A stretch of DNA of 64,000 bases from Synaphobranchus kaupii (taxonomy: Eukaryota > Chordata > Actinopteri > Anguilliformes > Synaphobranchidae): assembly GCA_029718625.1 (NCBI GenBank), contig JAINUF010000031.1, forward strand, positions 274,119-338,118, read 5' to 3'. Under the pieces are notes generated by a model. The model saw nothing but the letters and a program-made list of their open reading frames with translations. It had not been told where the DNA came from and searched no databases. Positions 1 through 13,909 of the stretch are shown piece after piece. Made by a program: the position numbers and the translations under genes. The stretch's first letter is position 1, and every line of letters begins with the position of its first letter.

Positions 1-139
1 CCTACACCCCCCGGTCGCTCTACTTCTGACCTAAATGAACATCATATGCACAATCACAGCCGCAAGGTGACCTGTGCAGTGAGAGTACCGGAGGCTGTGA
101 AACACATGTTCCTCTGGCACGTGAGACGCAAACAAATTA

Positions 140-164
140 AACCCACAGTCCATGAGCGATTTAG

Positions 165-218
<54 letters not shown>

Positions 219-347
219 GCACACACACCACACACACTCACACTCACACATACACACACAACCCATACAAGCAAACAAATAAACATACACACAATACACA
301 AACCCACAGTCCATGAGCGATTTAGCCACACACACACACACACACTC

Positions 348-421
<74 letters not shown>

Positions 422-520
422 ATACACACACAACCCATACAAGCAAACAAATAAACATACACACAATACACAAACCCACAGTCCATGAGCAATTTAGCCA
501 CACACACACACACACACACT
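140..520. repeat. triplicated CA-microsatellite cassette
   Basis: A cassette of about 165-175 bp is repeated. It contains the flank CCCACAGTCCATGAGCGATT at about 142, 304 and 477, each followed by a long CA tract with occasional GCGC and CT interruptions, then ACCCATACAAGCAAACAAAT. The third copy is truncated after its CA tract. Open frames here are only Thr-His or Val-Cys runs. Confidence 0.85.
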
Positions 521-706
521 TGCTGTCTCTGGTGAAAAGCCGCTATATCCAGTGCACCATAGTCTGCACCATAGTTTGGGGTTGAATCATTTAAATTTAC
601 ATTAACCTGCTCAATACAAAATTAAAAAGTAACATTCTGGAGCAGCAAGGTCTAACCAGCGCCCTCTATGGACACAAGGCTATACTACACTGGTTTTGCT
701 TTAGAG

Positions 707-910
707 CAGGGGGGTCAAGATCCGGTCCTGGAGGGGCCGCAGTGTCTGCTAGTTTTTGGTGCGTTTAAGCACAAGTGATTAATTTAAGTCACTAATTGGC
801 TAAGAAGTCCACACACCTTGTTCTCAATGCTTTAACTGGGTGCTGATTGAAAGGAAACCACAAATACCTGTGACACTGCGGCCCTCCAGGACTGGAGTTT
901 GACACCCCTG
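707..910. mobile_element. hAT-type MITE with 8-bp target duplication
   Basis: A 204-bp element has imperfect inverted ends, CAGGGGGGTCAAGATCCGGT at the left and an end reading TTGACACCCCTG at the right. Identical 8-bp flanks CTTTAGAG at 699-706 and 911-918 are the hallmark of hAT transposition. It is non-coding and must have been mobilised in trans. Confidence 0.85.
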
Positions 911-1091
911 CTTTAGAGGGAAATTCCACCCAAAAATCCAAACACGGTATAATATAGAATTTCATAATTTAAGAACAGTTGCTGTCTCATCCTTTATTTC
1001 TTGTCAAATCCAATGCCACAGTGCAGGTCCAAAGCCAATGTTTATGGTGTCTGGTTCAGGAAAAGACACTTAGATACTCTACCCATTAGAG

Positions 1092-1379
1092 CAGGGGTGG
1101 GCAATTCCAGTCCTGGACAGCCGGTCTGTATGCAGGTTTTTGTTCCCACCAATTAGCCCAACTAAATGAGCTAATTGGCTGTTTCCACCAACACTGGTAG
1201 ATTAGATCACATTAAAATGTTTCATATAGGGACACAAGAAGTCTTCAGCGGTCATTCATGCGCTTATTAAGAATTATTAAGAATTTTGTAGCTAAAATGT
1301 CAGATGGCGCAAATATTAGGGCTAATTAGAAATTGGCATGAAAACCAGAAACAGATACGGCCCTCGTTGCCCACCTCTG
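1092..1379. mobile_element. hAT-type MITE, second family
   Basis: The left end CAGGGGTGGGCAATTCCAGT and right end TTGCCCACCTCTG are inverted. The flanks CATTAGAG (1084-1091) and CACTAGAG (1380-1387) differ at one base and fit an aged 8-bp target duplication. The element is 288 bp with no coding capacity. Confidence 0.75.
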
Positions 1380-2202
1380 CACTAGAGTCTAGGCAGGTAA
1401 ATACCGAAGGCTTCTAATAACTCAATGACCTATATTTTAATTTTCAGTGCAATAATGGGGAAAAAAAGTCTCATGTCAGCATCTCCTTTTTTCAGCAACC
1501 GGGCTGTTTCTGACACTCTGACACACACTTCCTTGCCAGTCTTCTCAGATTGTGGAAACGACAGCTGTCATGATGCTGGCTGTGTACACAGAAGGCGTTA
1601 GACTACATAACACTGTCTTACTTCCGTGCCAGAGCTTAAAGCGTGATATTGTTTCCTTTGTCTCGCTGTAGATCCCACGAGCAACAATAAAAGCTTTTAT
1701 TTTTTTCTTTAATAGAGAATAAAAGAGAGAGAAAGAGACAGTAGAGTCCATATTTCCATGAATGATTCAGGAAAGGACAGAAATGTTACCAGACATGTTG
1801 CTGATTTCTGTTTTTCTTGCTGCAGACTGTGCAATTTCTTATATTAACAAACAAAAAAAACATTTTTCTTCAAAATACTTTAATAATGACTGGGAGAGCT
1901 GGAGCAACTGAACTACAGAGATATAAAACCTAAAAAAATAAAGTAAATATGTGCATAGCAGCACTGAACACATGCTTTCAGTCCTACTAATCTGTCTTTA
2001 ATAGGAGGCGGGGGAGGAAGTGCTGTAGCTAAATTATATTCCCTAAACTGGCAGGTCTGACAGGGTGCGGCACAGCCTCTATGGTATGTGTGAATCATAA
2101 CAAAATATAATTCAGAATGTATGAGATATGCCCATGCTTAGAGTCCTGCTCTAAATGACCCCAGAACAGACAAACACACAAATCGCATAGAATAGTCAAC
2201 TT

Positions 2203-2330
2203 CTTTAAAACACTCTCACAACTGTTCTAGAACACTCATGACTCCTTTAAAACACTATCACAACTGTCCTAGAACACTCAGGACGTCTTTAAAACACTCT
2301 CACAACTGTTCTAGAACTCACATGACACCT
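2203..2330. repeat. degenerate 42-bp tandem repeat
   Basis: Three degenerate copies contain CTTTAAAACACTCTCACAAC followed by TGTTCTAGAAC. They share the CTAGAAC core with the 39-bp array that follows and may be its diverged ancestor. Confidence 0.6.
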
Positions 2331-2460
2331 GAAAAATACACTTGACTCTTCTAGAACACAAATATCTCACGACTTTTCAAAAAAACACTCAAGACTCCTT
2401 TAAAATACTCTCACGACTTCTTGATAATACTAACAGCCCTGTAGGCTGACATTACTTCAT

Positions 2461-2795
2461 AACTCTTCTAGAATGCTCAGGCTCCTTCAGGACACTGATG
2501 ACTCTTCTAGAATGCTCAGGCTCCTTCAGAACACTAATCACTCTTCTAGAATGCTCAGGCTCCTTCAGAACACAAATCACTCTTCTAGCATGCTCAGGCT
2601 TGTTCAGAACACTAATCACTCTTCTAGAATGCTCAGGCTCATTCAGAACACTAATCACTCTTCTAGAATGCTCAGGCTTGTTCAGAACACTAATCACTCT
2701 TCTAGAATGCTCAGGCTCCTTCAGAACACAAATCACTCTTCTAGAATGCTCAGGCTCCTTCAGGACACTGATGACTCTTCTAGAATGCTCATGAA
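2461..2795. repeat. 39-bp minisatellite, about 8.5 copies
   Basis: The unit contains CTTCTAGAATGCTCAGGCTC followed by CTTCAGAACACTAATCACT. Because 39 is a multiple of 3, frames stay open on both strands (13-residue peptide repeats). These are repeat artefacts with no gene features. Confidence 0.9.
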
Positions 2796-2887
2796 GCACC
2801 TTCAGTCCTCTCGAGCATTTCCATAACAAAGACCCAAATGGATTTAGCTTCAAAGCATTTAATTTGTTTAATTTGTGACCAAAACAT

Positions 2888-2950
2888 CACACATACATAC
2901 ACACACTCACATATTCACGCTCGCGCACACACGCACACACAGGTGCACAT

Positions 2951-2981
<31 letters not shown>

Positions 2982-3003
2982 ACATGCACATACACACACA
3001 CAC
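2888..3003. repeat. interrupted CA microsatellite
   Basis: CA-rich tract with CT, GC and GT interruptions; the longest pure run is near 2955-2978. Confidence 0.8.
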
Positions 3004-3461
3004 ATCAATCCTATCACAAATTCCTTTTCTGTTCATCTAATGTTCCTTACTCCATACATCTACGCATCTACGCACCCCTCCCCCCCCCTTAAACAAAATG
3101 TTGTATTTTTAAAATGTGCAGACAGCGACCCACTAACGGGCCTGTGTATGCACGCAGGCTGGGCGGGATTCTAAGCAAGCAGCATGGGTACAATGTCCAA
3201 ACAAACAGCCAATCAGGAGGCCGACTGATGACCATCTGCCTCTAGATAAGGACGTAGACACACAGTCTGTTCTCCTCTCATTAGCTACCCTGCTAATAAT
3301 CTCTCAAACAGCCAGGTGAAAAAAACCCAAAGAACGTAAATGAAGGTCAATGATGGATTCACTAATACATACCCATGATTGTCAAAACAAATGAATAATG
3401 TAAAATAATTTTTATCTTACACTATTTTCACACGGAAAATTCTAAATCACTGGCTGTAAAA

Positions 3462-3649
3462 GCAAAGATCTCAAACACAAAGCCTGGAGGCTCAGAAGAA
3501 TTTGTTGTGGATTCCCTTCAATCGGAAGCCAATTTAGGCCTTGGAAACAAAGTGTGTTTACCCTTTAACCAATAAATGACTTAATGTCTGTAACACACCC
3601 AACACCCGCAGATACTGTGGCTCTCCAGGACTGGAGTTTGAGATCCCCG
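3462..3649. mobile_element. degenerate hAT-type MITE
   Basis: The left part GATCTCAAACACAAAGCCTG is inverted against CTCCAGGACTGGAGTTTGAG near the right end. This is the same end motif as the element at 707-910. The flanks TGTAAAA and CGTAAAA are a weak target duplication. Confidence 0.45.
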
Positions 3650-5664
3650 CCGTAAAATTACAGTTTATTACAGGAAACAACAACCACAAAACGTCACCCT
3701 TCCATGACAACCACAGCAGGCTGGAGTGCGCAGTTTTGGTTGCACAAGAGCGTGGAGTACACATGTGCTCTACCCTCCCACATGAGGCCAACCTGAATGA
3801 AGTTGTTCAAATGGTGATACTCAGGGCGATGGGAATTCAGCAACATTTCCTGGAAAAAAGGACAGGTAACCTCCTCCGCCTCCACAGCTCGATTTAACCC
3901 CAAACAAACAAAAGCAGAATTCAGGGGTTAGGGACACACTTTGTGTGCTCGCTCTCATTCAAACACTTTTAATGTGGTGTGGAGAGGATGATTCACCCAC
4001 TAAAGCCACATTATGTCAGAAATAACTGAGCTTGCCGTGAAGAATGAATGTCCCATATTCACATACCTGGACATTTAACCAGTCTAATGCTTTGATTTCC
4101 TGCAATGTGCTACATGACAAATGATTCCTTTAGAACACAGTTACATTTTCAAATTTATTCAGTTACAGACTGACAGTAGAAATCAGTCGGGTTCTAACTG
4201 CTGAAAGTGTGAGCACATCTGGTCAAATGAAACAAAACAGTTTGTGAAAAATAAAGAGTTTCAAGACGAAAGAAGTGGGAATGAGGCAAATCTGCATTTT
4301 GATATGGAACTAAAAATGCATTTTCAACAAATTGATTAAGACACTGATTGCAACAGAGTGTGTGATTGAATTTGAAAACCCCCAGGCCTAATTCAAGAAG
4401 GGGAAAAAAAGGCATTCAATTTTGGTCCGTGCGTCCCCGTGGAGAAAGAGTTAACTCTGATGTTTCTCTGGGGTCATTTCGTGAACAGGAGTCTCCATTG
4501 TGTAAAACTGCTTAGTCATGGTGTCCAAAGCCTTGGTCGTTTCTGTGCGGCAACTGTCTCAAGACAGCGAAAGTGAAACCTCTTAACTGTTAATAAAAGC
4601 CTTCAGCATGTGTGGTGACGTGAGTAGACATCTTTTTTTTGTAAAATACATCATTATATAGTGACAAAATAGACATTTCAATACATTCTCTCCCCGAACC
4701 AACAAACAGAAAAATAACAATGATTACACACAAGTAAAATACACACAGAAAAGTAAAACAAACATGGACCACAAAGCATTTTTTTAAGAAATACATCTTT
4801 ATATATTTCTATGTGAAACAAACAACATTCATATGTCTACACAAATATAAGCAACTAACAATCAGAGAAAAGAAATCTAGAAATATCTACATACAATAAT
4901 ACATGAAGTACAGATACAACCATAAATTATTGCTTCATTGCTACTTTTTCTCTGAACAACTACGGTACGAGACAATATTTATATTTCAACAAAGCAGTAC
5001 AACAGTGACAGTGCTGATCTTTTTTAGACTTCCAAGAACATTAAAACTGAGTCCATTTTCAACACAACACCACACAAATCCAGTCAAAAAAGCCTTTTCT
5101 GTTTTTTTTTTTAAACAAAAAGAAATGAAATAAAAACCAATGTAAACCCTCACTTAATAAACTGAGAAGCAAAAATATACTGTATACATGGAACATGCCT
5201 CTGTAACGTAACACCTAGCATATATACATCAATATATATTTTTAAATATATTTGTTTTGTTCTGTGACAGAAAATGCACCCAGTTTCAAAGACCCTAACA
5301 ACAGCAGACAGTGAAACATACCAGACAACCATCATCATCATCGTCATCACCATCATCACCGTCATCGTCCGTTAATGGTTGCATCTGAGCGCATGTCCTG
5401 CAGAGTTTGGTACGTTTCGAACAGAAGGTACACTGTACACTGTATTCGTAAAACTGCACAGATATGAAAAGGTGACCTCGCACGAGACAGTTCACACTCC
5501 ATGCAGAAACACACTCAAACGACAAAACTGCACGCTCGCTGCGAGGTTTGCTCAAAAATGCGCACACACGCCCACTCCTCGCCCCCCCCCCCCCCCCATG
5601 TCGCTAGGCTGCAGAGAACAAAGGCTACAAAGGTGTTTGAAAGAAAAAAATACAGTGAAAAAAA
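3650..5664. other. no gene seen; AT-rich unique DNA
   Basis: I see no splice-bounded coding signal in this stretch. From about 4600 it is AT-rich and largely non-repetitive apart from a CAT/CGT trinucleotide tract at 5331-5370. It could be distal rcan3 3'UTR or the intergenic space beyond it. Confidence 0.5.
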
Positions 5665-6972
5665 GAAGAAATATGCTCTTTTTTATTGTGCAAGACCAGA
5701 GAAATAGAATTACAAAATTAAAAATGACAATAATAAAGTGCTACCATGCAGATTTCTGTTACTATTAATATTACAAATGCTAGAAATAATTCTAAAGCAA
5801 AATCCAATTTAGAAGCGCCATTCCCTAACAACCTGCACCCCTCAACGTCCCCGCTCCTTCTCAGTCAGGTGATATCTATGGGCGCCAGGTGACAGACTGT
5901 CATGTGACACCCAACTCTGACCCCGCCCACTCCTCATCTGCTAAATGGACACAACAAGCTGGAGCTATGATACAACTCTGACCTTAGGATAAAATTAGAT
6001 TTTCTTTACAGATTTAGACTCCTAAGAGCAAGCAAAAAGCCGCTAAACATACAATAAGTATGACAAAAACTCAGTACAGTACATTTAAAAACAGATTTAG
6101 TGTGAGATGGTTGTGGTTATGGACACACGTTAGATAACAGGTATCTTTCTGAACAGTATCTGTGGTATGATTGACAGATTGAAGCCGGACACTGTTCCAA
6201 GAGTCATTCCAATAGGAATGTTGCACGCAGTCACTGTAAGAGCTTTCAAAAGTGGTCTGAAAAAAAATACCATTCAACATTTTTTTTACATTTTTTTTTA
6301 AAGTTTTAAATATTTGGTTACTCAAATTACTGCCTTCAGTTTCTCTCGCACTTTTTTTTTTTTTTTGGCAATACTTTGATCACAATGACTGTAATCTTAA
6401 TATTTACAAATTAAAAATATTTTTTACTTATACATGAAAGATGGGGGAGGGGGGGGGTGAATGACCGGTCACCCCAGTGTCTGCAGAGGACCAACACAGG
6501 CACCCCAAAAATCGTTCCTATGATGTTATCATTTCCTGTTCACACGGTCCAGATGTTCTCTCTCCATCCTCACAGCCTCCCAGGTTTCCTGCAGTTGACC
6601 ACACCTGAACCACACCTGACCGCACCTGACCGCAGACAGGGAACAGACCTCAGAGCTACAGAGCTACGCTGTCCCTTAAAGCACACGCCAAGCCCTCCCT
6701 CTGTCTTCACCTTTTGCAGAAAACTCCAGACAGACATGGTTGCCAAAGGCTTCACGCAGTTCCCCGGTTTTAGCAACCAGTGCAAGCTGATCGGCGCCCG
6801 ACTATGTTAGTAAGCATGCACAATGTTCTGAGAATATACACTGGTCAGTAAACAAACAGTAAAACAATCAAATGAAAATAAAACGTAAAAGATCAGGAAC
6901 ACGGTTGGGTGGCCGTTCACACACACTCGAAACTTTCAGCTAACCTCTCTTATCATTTAGCTTAGTTAATGT

Positions 6973-7011
<39 letters not shown>

Positions 7012-7374
7012 TGTTATGCATGCGCGCGTGTGTGTGTGTGTGTGTGTGAGTGTAAGCATGAATATGTGAGTATATACGAGTGTGTGAGCATGTGTGTGTG
7101 TGATACACACACTTGAACACAAGCAAGGCAGTAATGCTGATTAAACAGACAGTAATGTTGATTACATCCACTCTTGACTGGGTGCCAGCTGAAATTAATG
7201 AACTAATGAACAGTGTGAAACACATCAATCAGGAATACAGAGAAATGTATTAATAATAATAATAATAAAAATAAGAACAGTATTAATAAATGACAAAAAA
7301 GAAAAAAAATCTCCATGTTTGTCTTTGCGTAACTGTAATCTCTTAAATAAATAGTTGCACAGTTAATCCTAACA

Positions 7375-7409
<35 letters not shown>

Positions 7410-7836
7410 GCAGTAGTAGTAGTAATAATTTTAATATAAATACAAAAATGATTAATGTATGAAAACACAAAGCAAGCTGTACGGCACAGTGCGTGAAATG
7501 AAACTGGTGTTGCATTCTGGGTAGGCTGGAGCCCCTGGTGGAAACAGGGGACAGGCCCCGTCTCCCCCTGGCGATGTGTGTGAGAGTGGCCCCACCCATG
7601 TGGGCCCAGCTGGGCCAATCAGACAGTCCGCCAGCATTCTCCCAGAACGTCACCCACCACCTAAAATGTCTCCTTCTCCCTCTCTCTCCCTCTCTCCTTC
7701 TCTCTTTCTCTCTGTGTCTCTCCTTTTCTCTCTCTCTCTCTCTTTTTGGAAACTGAAATGAAGGTGTCTCTCTCAGGCTGAAAGAAGAGGGTGGGGGGTT
7801 TTGGGGGGGAGGGATGTCCCCCTGGTAGGGGGGTCT
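5665..7836 (-). other. rcan3: probable rcan3 3'UTR and downstream transcribed region
   Basis: This is the sequence downstream of the rcan3 stop on the gene strand. It includes a CT-rich tract (7675-7745), an AAT/AAC trinucleotide tract (7372-7420) and a GT tract (6967-7100), then AT-rich unique sequence. A gene-strand AATAAA reads at about 5689-5684, followed by T-rich sequence, and would suit a polyadenylation site near 5665. An ATTAAA near 7430 is an earlier alternative. The AT-rich, mostly non-repetitive character continues to about 4600, so the transcript end is uncertain. Confidence 0.3.
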
Positions 7837-8430
<594 letters not shown>

Positions 8431-8588
8431 AGAGGAAAAAGAGAGATCAGTAAAGGATACACGCTGGTAATTCAAACCCTTCCTATATTGGACAGAGGGC
8501 AACATTCAGTGTCTAAATTCATTTTGGAATGCACAGATAATCCCCCTACTGTCCATCAACAGAATTGCACAAAGGAAATACTCTATTG

Positions 8589-8796
8589 CAGGGATGCTCA
8601 AATCAAGCCTTCAGTGCCAGTAGTAGCTACCGCTGGTTTTCATTCTTCCCCTCCAATCAGATCCTGATCAGACCCGGGACAGGCGAGTGAATTCTCTTAC
8701 CAATCAGTGACATTAATCAGTTAATTAACTATGTGGGTGTAAAGAACTCCATCATTACTGAAGGCACTGTGGGCCACATATGGGTACCCCTGCTCT
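8589..8796. mobile_element. hAT-type MITE, degenerate
   Basis: It starts CAGGGATGCTCAAATCAAGC and ends GGGTACCCCTGCTCTAAGG, with the end then re-duplicated at 8797-8834. No clean target duplication is visible. Confidence 0.45.
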
Positions 8797-8900
8797 AAGG
8801 GTACCCCTGCAATATGGGTACCCCTGCTCTAAGGCCATTTGGAGACAGTGGTTGTGAAACAATCACTTCATGAACAACGCAATAAGCAGTAATAAATTCA

Positions 8901-10640
8901 GTGTGTCCGTATTTAACGCAGTGTGTCTGTACATAACGCAGTGTGTCTGTACATAACGTAGTGTGTCTGTATTTAACGCAGTGTATCTGTACATAACGCA
9001 GTGTGTCTGTATTTAACGCAGTGTGTCCGTATTTAACGCAGTGTGTGTGTACATAAGGCAGTGTGTCCGTATTTAACGCAGTGTGTGTGTACATAAGGCA
9101 GTGTGTCTGTACATAAGGCAGTGTGTCTGTACATAACGCAGTGTGTCCGTATTTAACGCAGTGTGTGTGTACATAAGGCAGTGTGTCCGTATTTAACGCA
9201 GTGTGTGTGTACATAAGGCAGTGTGTCTGTACATAAGGCAGTGTGTCCGTATTTAACACAGTGTGTCTGTACATAAGGCAGTGTGTCCGTATTTAACGCA
9301 GTGTGTGTGTACATAAGGCAGTGTGTCCGTATTTAACGCAGTGTGTGTGTACATAAGGCAGTGTGTCTGTACATAAGGCAGTGTGTCTGTACATAACGCA
9401 GTGTGTCCGTATTTAACGCAGTGTGTCTGTACATAAGGCAGTGTGTCCGTATTTAACACAGTGTGTCTGTACATAATGCAGTGTGTCTGTACATAAGGCA
9501 GTGTGTCCGTATTTAACACAGTGTGTCTGTACATAATGCAGTGTGTCTGTACATAATGCAGTGTGTCTGTACATAAGGCAGTGTGTCCGTATTTAACGCA
9601 GTGTGTGTGTACATAAGGCAGTGTGTCTGTACATAAGGCAGTGTGTCCGTATTTAACACAGTGTGTCTGTACATAAGGCAGTGTGTCCGTATTTAACACA
9701 GTGTGTCTGTACATAAGGCAGTGTGTCCGTATTTAACGCAGTGTGTGTGTACATAAGGCAGTGTGTCTGTACATAACGCAGTGTGTCCGTATTTAACGCA
9801 GTGTGTGTGTACATAAGGCAGTGTGTCCGTATTTAACGCAGTGTGTGTGTACATAAGGCAGTGTGTCTGTACATAAGGCAGTGTGTCCGTATTTAACGCA
9901 GTGTGTGTGTACATAAGGCAGTGTGTCTGTACATAAGGCAGTGTGTCCGTATTTAACACAGTGTGTCTGTACATAAGGCAGTGTGTCCGTATTTAACACA
10001 GTGTGTCTGTACATAAGGCAGTGTGTCCGTATTTAACGCAGTGTGTGTGTACATAAGGCAGTGTGTCTGTACATAAGGCAGTGTGTCCGTATTTAACACA
10101 GTGTGTGTGTACATAAGGCAGTGTGTCCGTATTTAACACAGTGTGTGTGTACATAAGGCAGTGTGTCTGTACATAAGGCAGTGTGTCCGTATTTAACACA
10201 GTGTGTGTGTACATAAGGCAGTGTGTCCGTATTTAACGCAGTGTGTGTGTACATAAGGCAGTGTGTCTGTACATAAGGCAGTGTGTCTGTACATAAGGCA
10301 GTGTGTCCGTATTTAACACAGTGTGTGTGTACATAAGGCAGTGTGTCCGTATTTAACACAGTGTGTCTGTACATAAGGCAGTGTGTCCGTATTTAACACA
10401 GTGTGTGTGTACATAAGGCAGTGTGTCCGTATTTAACACAGTGTGTCTGTACATAAGGCAGTGTGTCCGTATTTAACGCAGTGTGTGTGTACATAAGGCA
10501 GTGTGTCTGTACATAAGGCAGTGTGTCTGTACATAAGGCAGTGTGTCCGTATTTAACACAGTGTGTCTGTACATAATGCAGTGTGTCTGTACATAAGGCA
10601 GTGTGTCCGTATTTAACACAGTGTGTCTGTATGGAAGAGG
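8901..10640. repeat. 20-bp minisatellite, about 86 copies, three unit types
   Basis: The array keeps a perfect 20-bp register for about 1.74 kb without a single indel. Unit A is GTGTGTCCGTATTTAACGCA (or ...AACACA), unit B is GTGTGTCTGTACATAAGGCA, and unit C is GTGTGTGTGTACATAAGGCA. Open frames across it give only Tyr/His/Thr-rich repeats and are not genes. It lies in the last rcan3 intron. Confidence 0.97.
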
Positions 10641-11517
10641 AGCAGGACGTGTGCAGAAGTGGCTGATAGGAGCTTGGAGCGGATAAGGGAGGGTGTACGT
10701 TTAGCTGTGGGAACACAATCGTTCCTCCTTTGTTAACAGCTCCTGTCCACAGGAAAGGAGAAATATCTCCAATCTTTTACCACCTGACATCACAGCGATG
10801 TTATCGACTCCGACCCCCCAGCTGAGCTAAACGCCTGCCACACCACCTCTACGGTCTCCTACACAGCCAGGTACCTGTGAGTCTACCACCGCTATGCACC
10901 ATGGGACTGCGTCAGGGGGAAACTGACATTTAAAAAAGAGCTTAGCTAATTATGTCTAAAAAAACAAAAACAAAAAAACAATCCCTGGCTTCAAACACGT
11001 GTTTTTCGTAATTTAAACGTGAGGCGTTTACCCTTCCCACATTTTACTACCTTTTCTTCTGGAAGACTGGAATTAAAGGCTATTTTGCTGTCTATTTACA
11101 CCACCAAATCAAATGGATACGCGCACGCGCACACGCAGATTGTATCAGGGTTGCCAAGGAGACCAGACAGGCCAAGGAAATGTGATAAGCAGTTTCCCAC
11201 ATTGGTGTCTGGCTGGCTGGAAAAACAAGGTCTGTGACGAGAAAAGACCTTCCCACAGTGGACCAGCAGAGGGCAGGATAGAGTCATGCCGGCTCCAGTC
11301 TGATATGGTCCGGCTCCAGTCTATTGGATTCTCTGCTGGAGCACACTCAGGTCAGAGGGCGGGACTTTCCTGTCCTGTAATTGGCCTTACATTAAGATTA
11401 ATAACAGGTTTAATGAAGCCCATACTTCAGTTTATCGACAGCATTTTCTCTTACTGTAAACAGCACTTCACTTCTGTGCACACAGCTGGGAGTGCTTTAC
11501 TACACAAAACACACAAA

Positions 11518-11694
11518 GGGCCTGATTTACTAAGACCTTTAGCGTGTGCAAAACCATATAGCGTACTGAAAACTAATAACACAACCAATGATTGGCGCAA
11601 AACAAATACCAGGACCAATCATTGGTCATGTTAGTAGTTCTGCGTGTGCTAAAAGGTTTTGCACACGCTAAAGGTCTTCGTAAACCAGGCCCTA
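11518..11694. mobile_element. inverted-repeat MITE
   Basis: The left arm GGCCTGATTTACTAAGACCT plus TTAGCGTGTGCAAAACC is inverted against GGTTTTGCACACGCTAAAGG...GTAAACCAGGCCCT at the right. The interior holds a second inverted pair, CCAATGATTGG and CCAATCATTGG. No clear target duplication is seen. The minisatellite that follows starts within 15 bp of it. Confidence 0.7.
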
Positions 11695-11705
11695 AATCTG
11701 CATTT

Positions 11706-12315
11706 ACTGCACATATAACACACTGCTGCCCTGTCCAACTGCACATACACTGCACATATAACACACTGCTGCCCTGTCCAACTGCACATACACTGCACAT
11801 ATAACACACTGCTGCCCTGTCCAACTGCACATACACTGCACATATAACACACTGCTGCCCTGTCCAACTGCACAAACACTGCACATATAACACACTGCTG
11901 CCCTGTCCAACTGCACATACACTGCACATATAACACACTGCTGCCCTGTCCAACTGCACATACACTGCACATATAACACACTGCTGCCCTGTCCAACTGC
12001 ACAAACACTGCACATATAACACACTGCTGCCCTGTCCAACTGCACATACACTGCACATATAACACACTGCTGCCCTGTCCAACTGCATACACTGCACATA
12101 TAACACACTGCTGCCCTGTCCAACTGCACATACACTGCACATATAACACACCGCTGCCCTGTCCAACTGCACATACACTGCACATATAACACACTGCTGC
12201 CCTGTCCAACTGCACATACACTGCACATATAACACACTGCTGCCCTGTCCAACTGCACAGTCACTGCACATATAACACACCGCTGCCCTGTCCAACTGCA
12301 CAGTCACTGCAGATC
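11706..12315. repeat. 43-bp minisatellite, about 14 copies
   Basis: The unit contains ACTGCACATATAACACACTG followed by CTGCCCTGTCCAACTGCACATAC. One copy near 12083 is 2 bp short, and CACA replaces CATA in some copies. The minus strand stays open for up to 244 codons as Cys/Val-rich repeats purely because the unit lacks stops. Confidence 0.95.
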
Positions 12316-12544
12316 ACAGAACACTAAACCGAAGAAAGCAAAATGATTTACAGACAATGTATGACTAAGTAACAAGCACCAGAAAAATTATTTTGTGTGG
12401 GTGTGCATGTGTGTGTGTGCATGTATGCATGCGTATGTGTTTGTAAAATCTTCAGTCTAAAACCCTAAGACAGTTCACATTGGATAATAGGTAGTCTATC
12501 ACTCTGACAGTGTAAACCAGACCAGAGGTGATTTTACACTGCAC

Positions 12545-13152
<608 letters not shown>

Positions 13153-13673
13153 TCAGGAGATTTCCCAGTGTGACCTCACCCAGCTTATGTCACTTCCTGT
13201 TCCTGCTGTTCCCACAATGCCACTGATCCCGGACGAGCCTGTACACCTTTAATTCTAGCCTTGCATTTATTTACAAAATGGCGGCAATAATACACTACGG
13301 CTGTGTCCCACACAAAAGGAAGATGGCTAACGAATTAGATTAGCTCATGAAATATTAAACTATTGCCCACATATCACCTTTTTAAAGTTTATTATTTTTT
13401 ATGACACTCTTAATGCCCCAGCTTTCACTGTTACTTCCAACCTGTTACTTCCTGTCTTATTCACCAATGAATAAGAACAAACAGCAAACGTACTGCCTAT
13501 TCTGCAAATGACACATCAGATGTATCCTTCAAATGTGACTGAATTAAATATAACAGAATCCAGCACAATCTGGCTTTATTTTTGTTTGTAAGAAGAGATT
13601 TGGTTTTGCCTTAAAGGCCCACACGCATATTTATCTTGTTTTTGAGCTTTTCATGTCATCCTGGAGCTTTTCA

Positions 13674-13909
13674 ATTGTGTTCCATACTGGTTCAGAAGTA
13701 GAAGTTTTGGTAGAAGTATGCATTGTGTTCCATACTGGTTCAGAAGTAGAAGTTTTGGTAGAAGTATGCATTGTGTTCCATACTGGTTCAGAAGTAGAAG
13801 TTTTGGTAGAGGTATGCATTGTGTTCCATACTGGTTCAGAAGTAGAAGTTTTGGTAGAAGTATGCATTGTGTTCCATACTGGTTCGGAAGTATGGTAGCA
13901 GTATGCATA
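13674..13909. repeat. 48-bp minisatellite, about 4.8 copies
   Basis: The unit contains TTGTGTTCCATACTGGTTCA followed by GAAGTAGAAGTTTTGGTAGA and AGTATGCA. It lies in the intron between the RRM-like and FLISPP exons. Confidence 0.93.

Noticed and set aside
1..3500. A neighbouring gene (such as ncmap, next to RCAN3 in mammals) downstream of rcan3
   Set aside because: I searched the open frames for a single-pass myelin-protein-like segment and found only CA-repeat and minisatellite frames.
8795..10716. Series of His/Thr/Tyr-rich minus frames
   Set aside because: Reading through the 20-bp array; frames break wherever unit type changes.
11573..12307. 244-codon Cys-rich minus frame in the last rcan3 intron
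   Set aside because: Product of the 43-bp minisatellite; no start context, no domain, and other frames are equally open.
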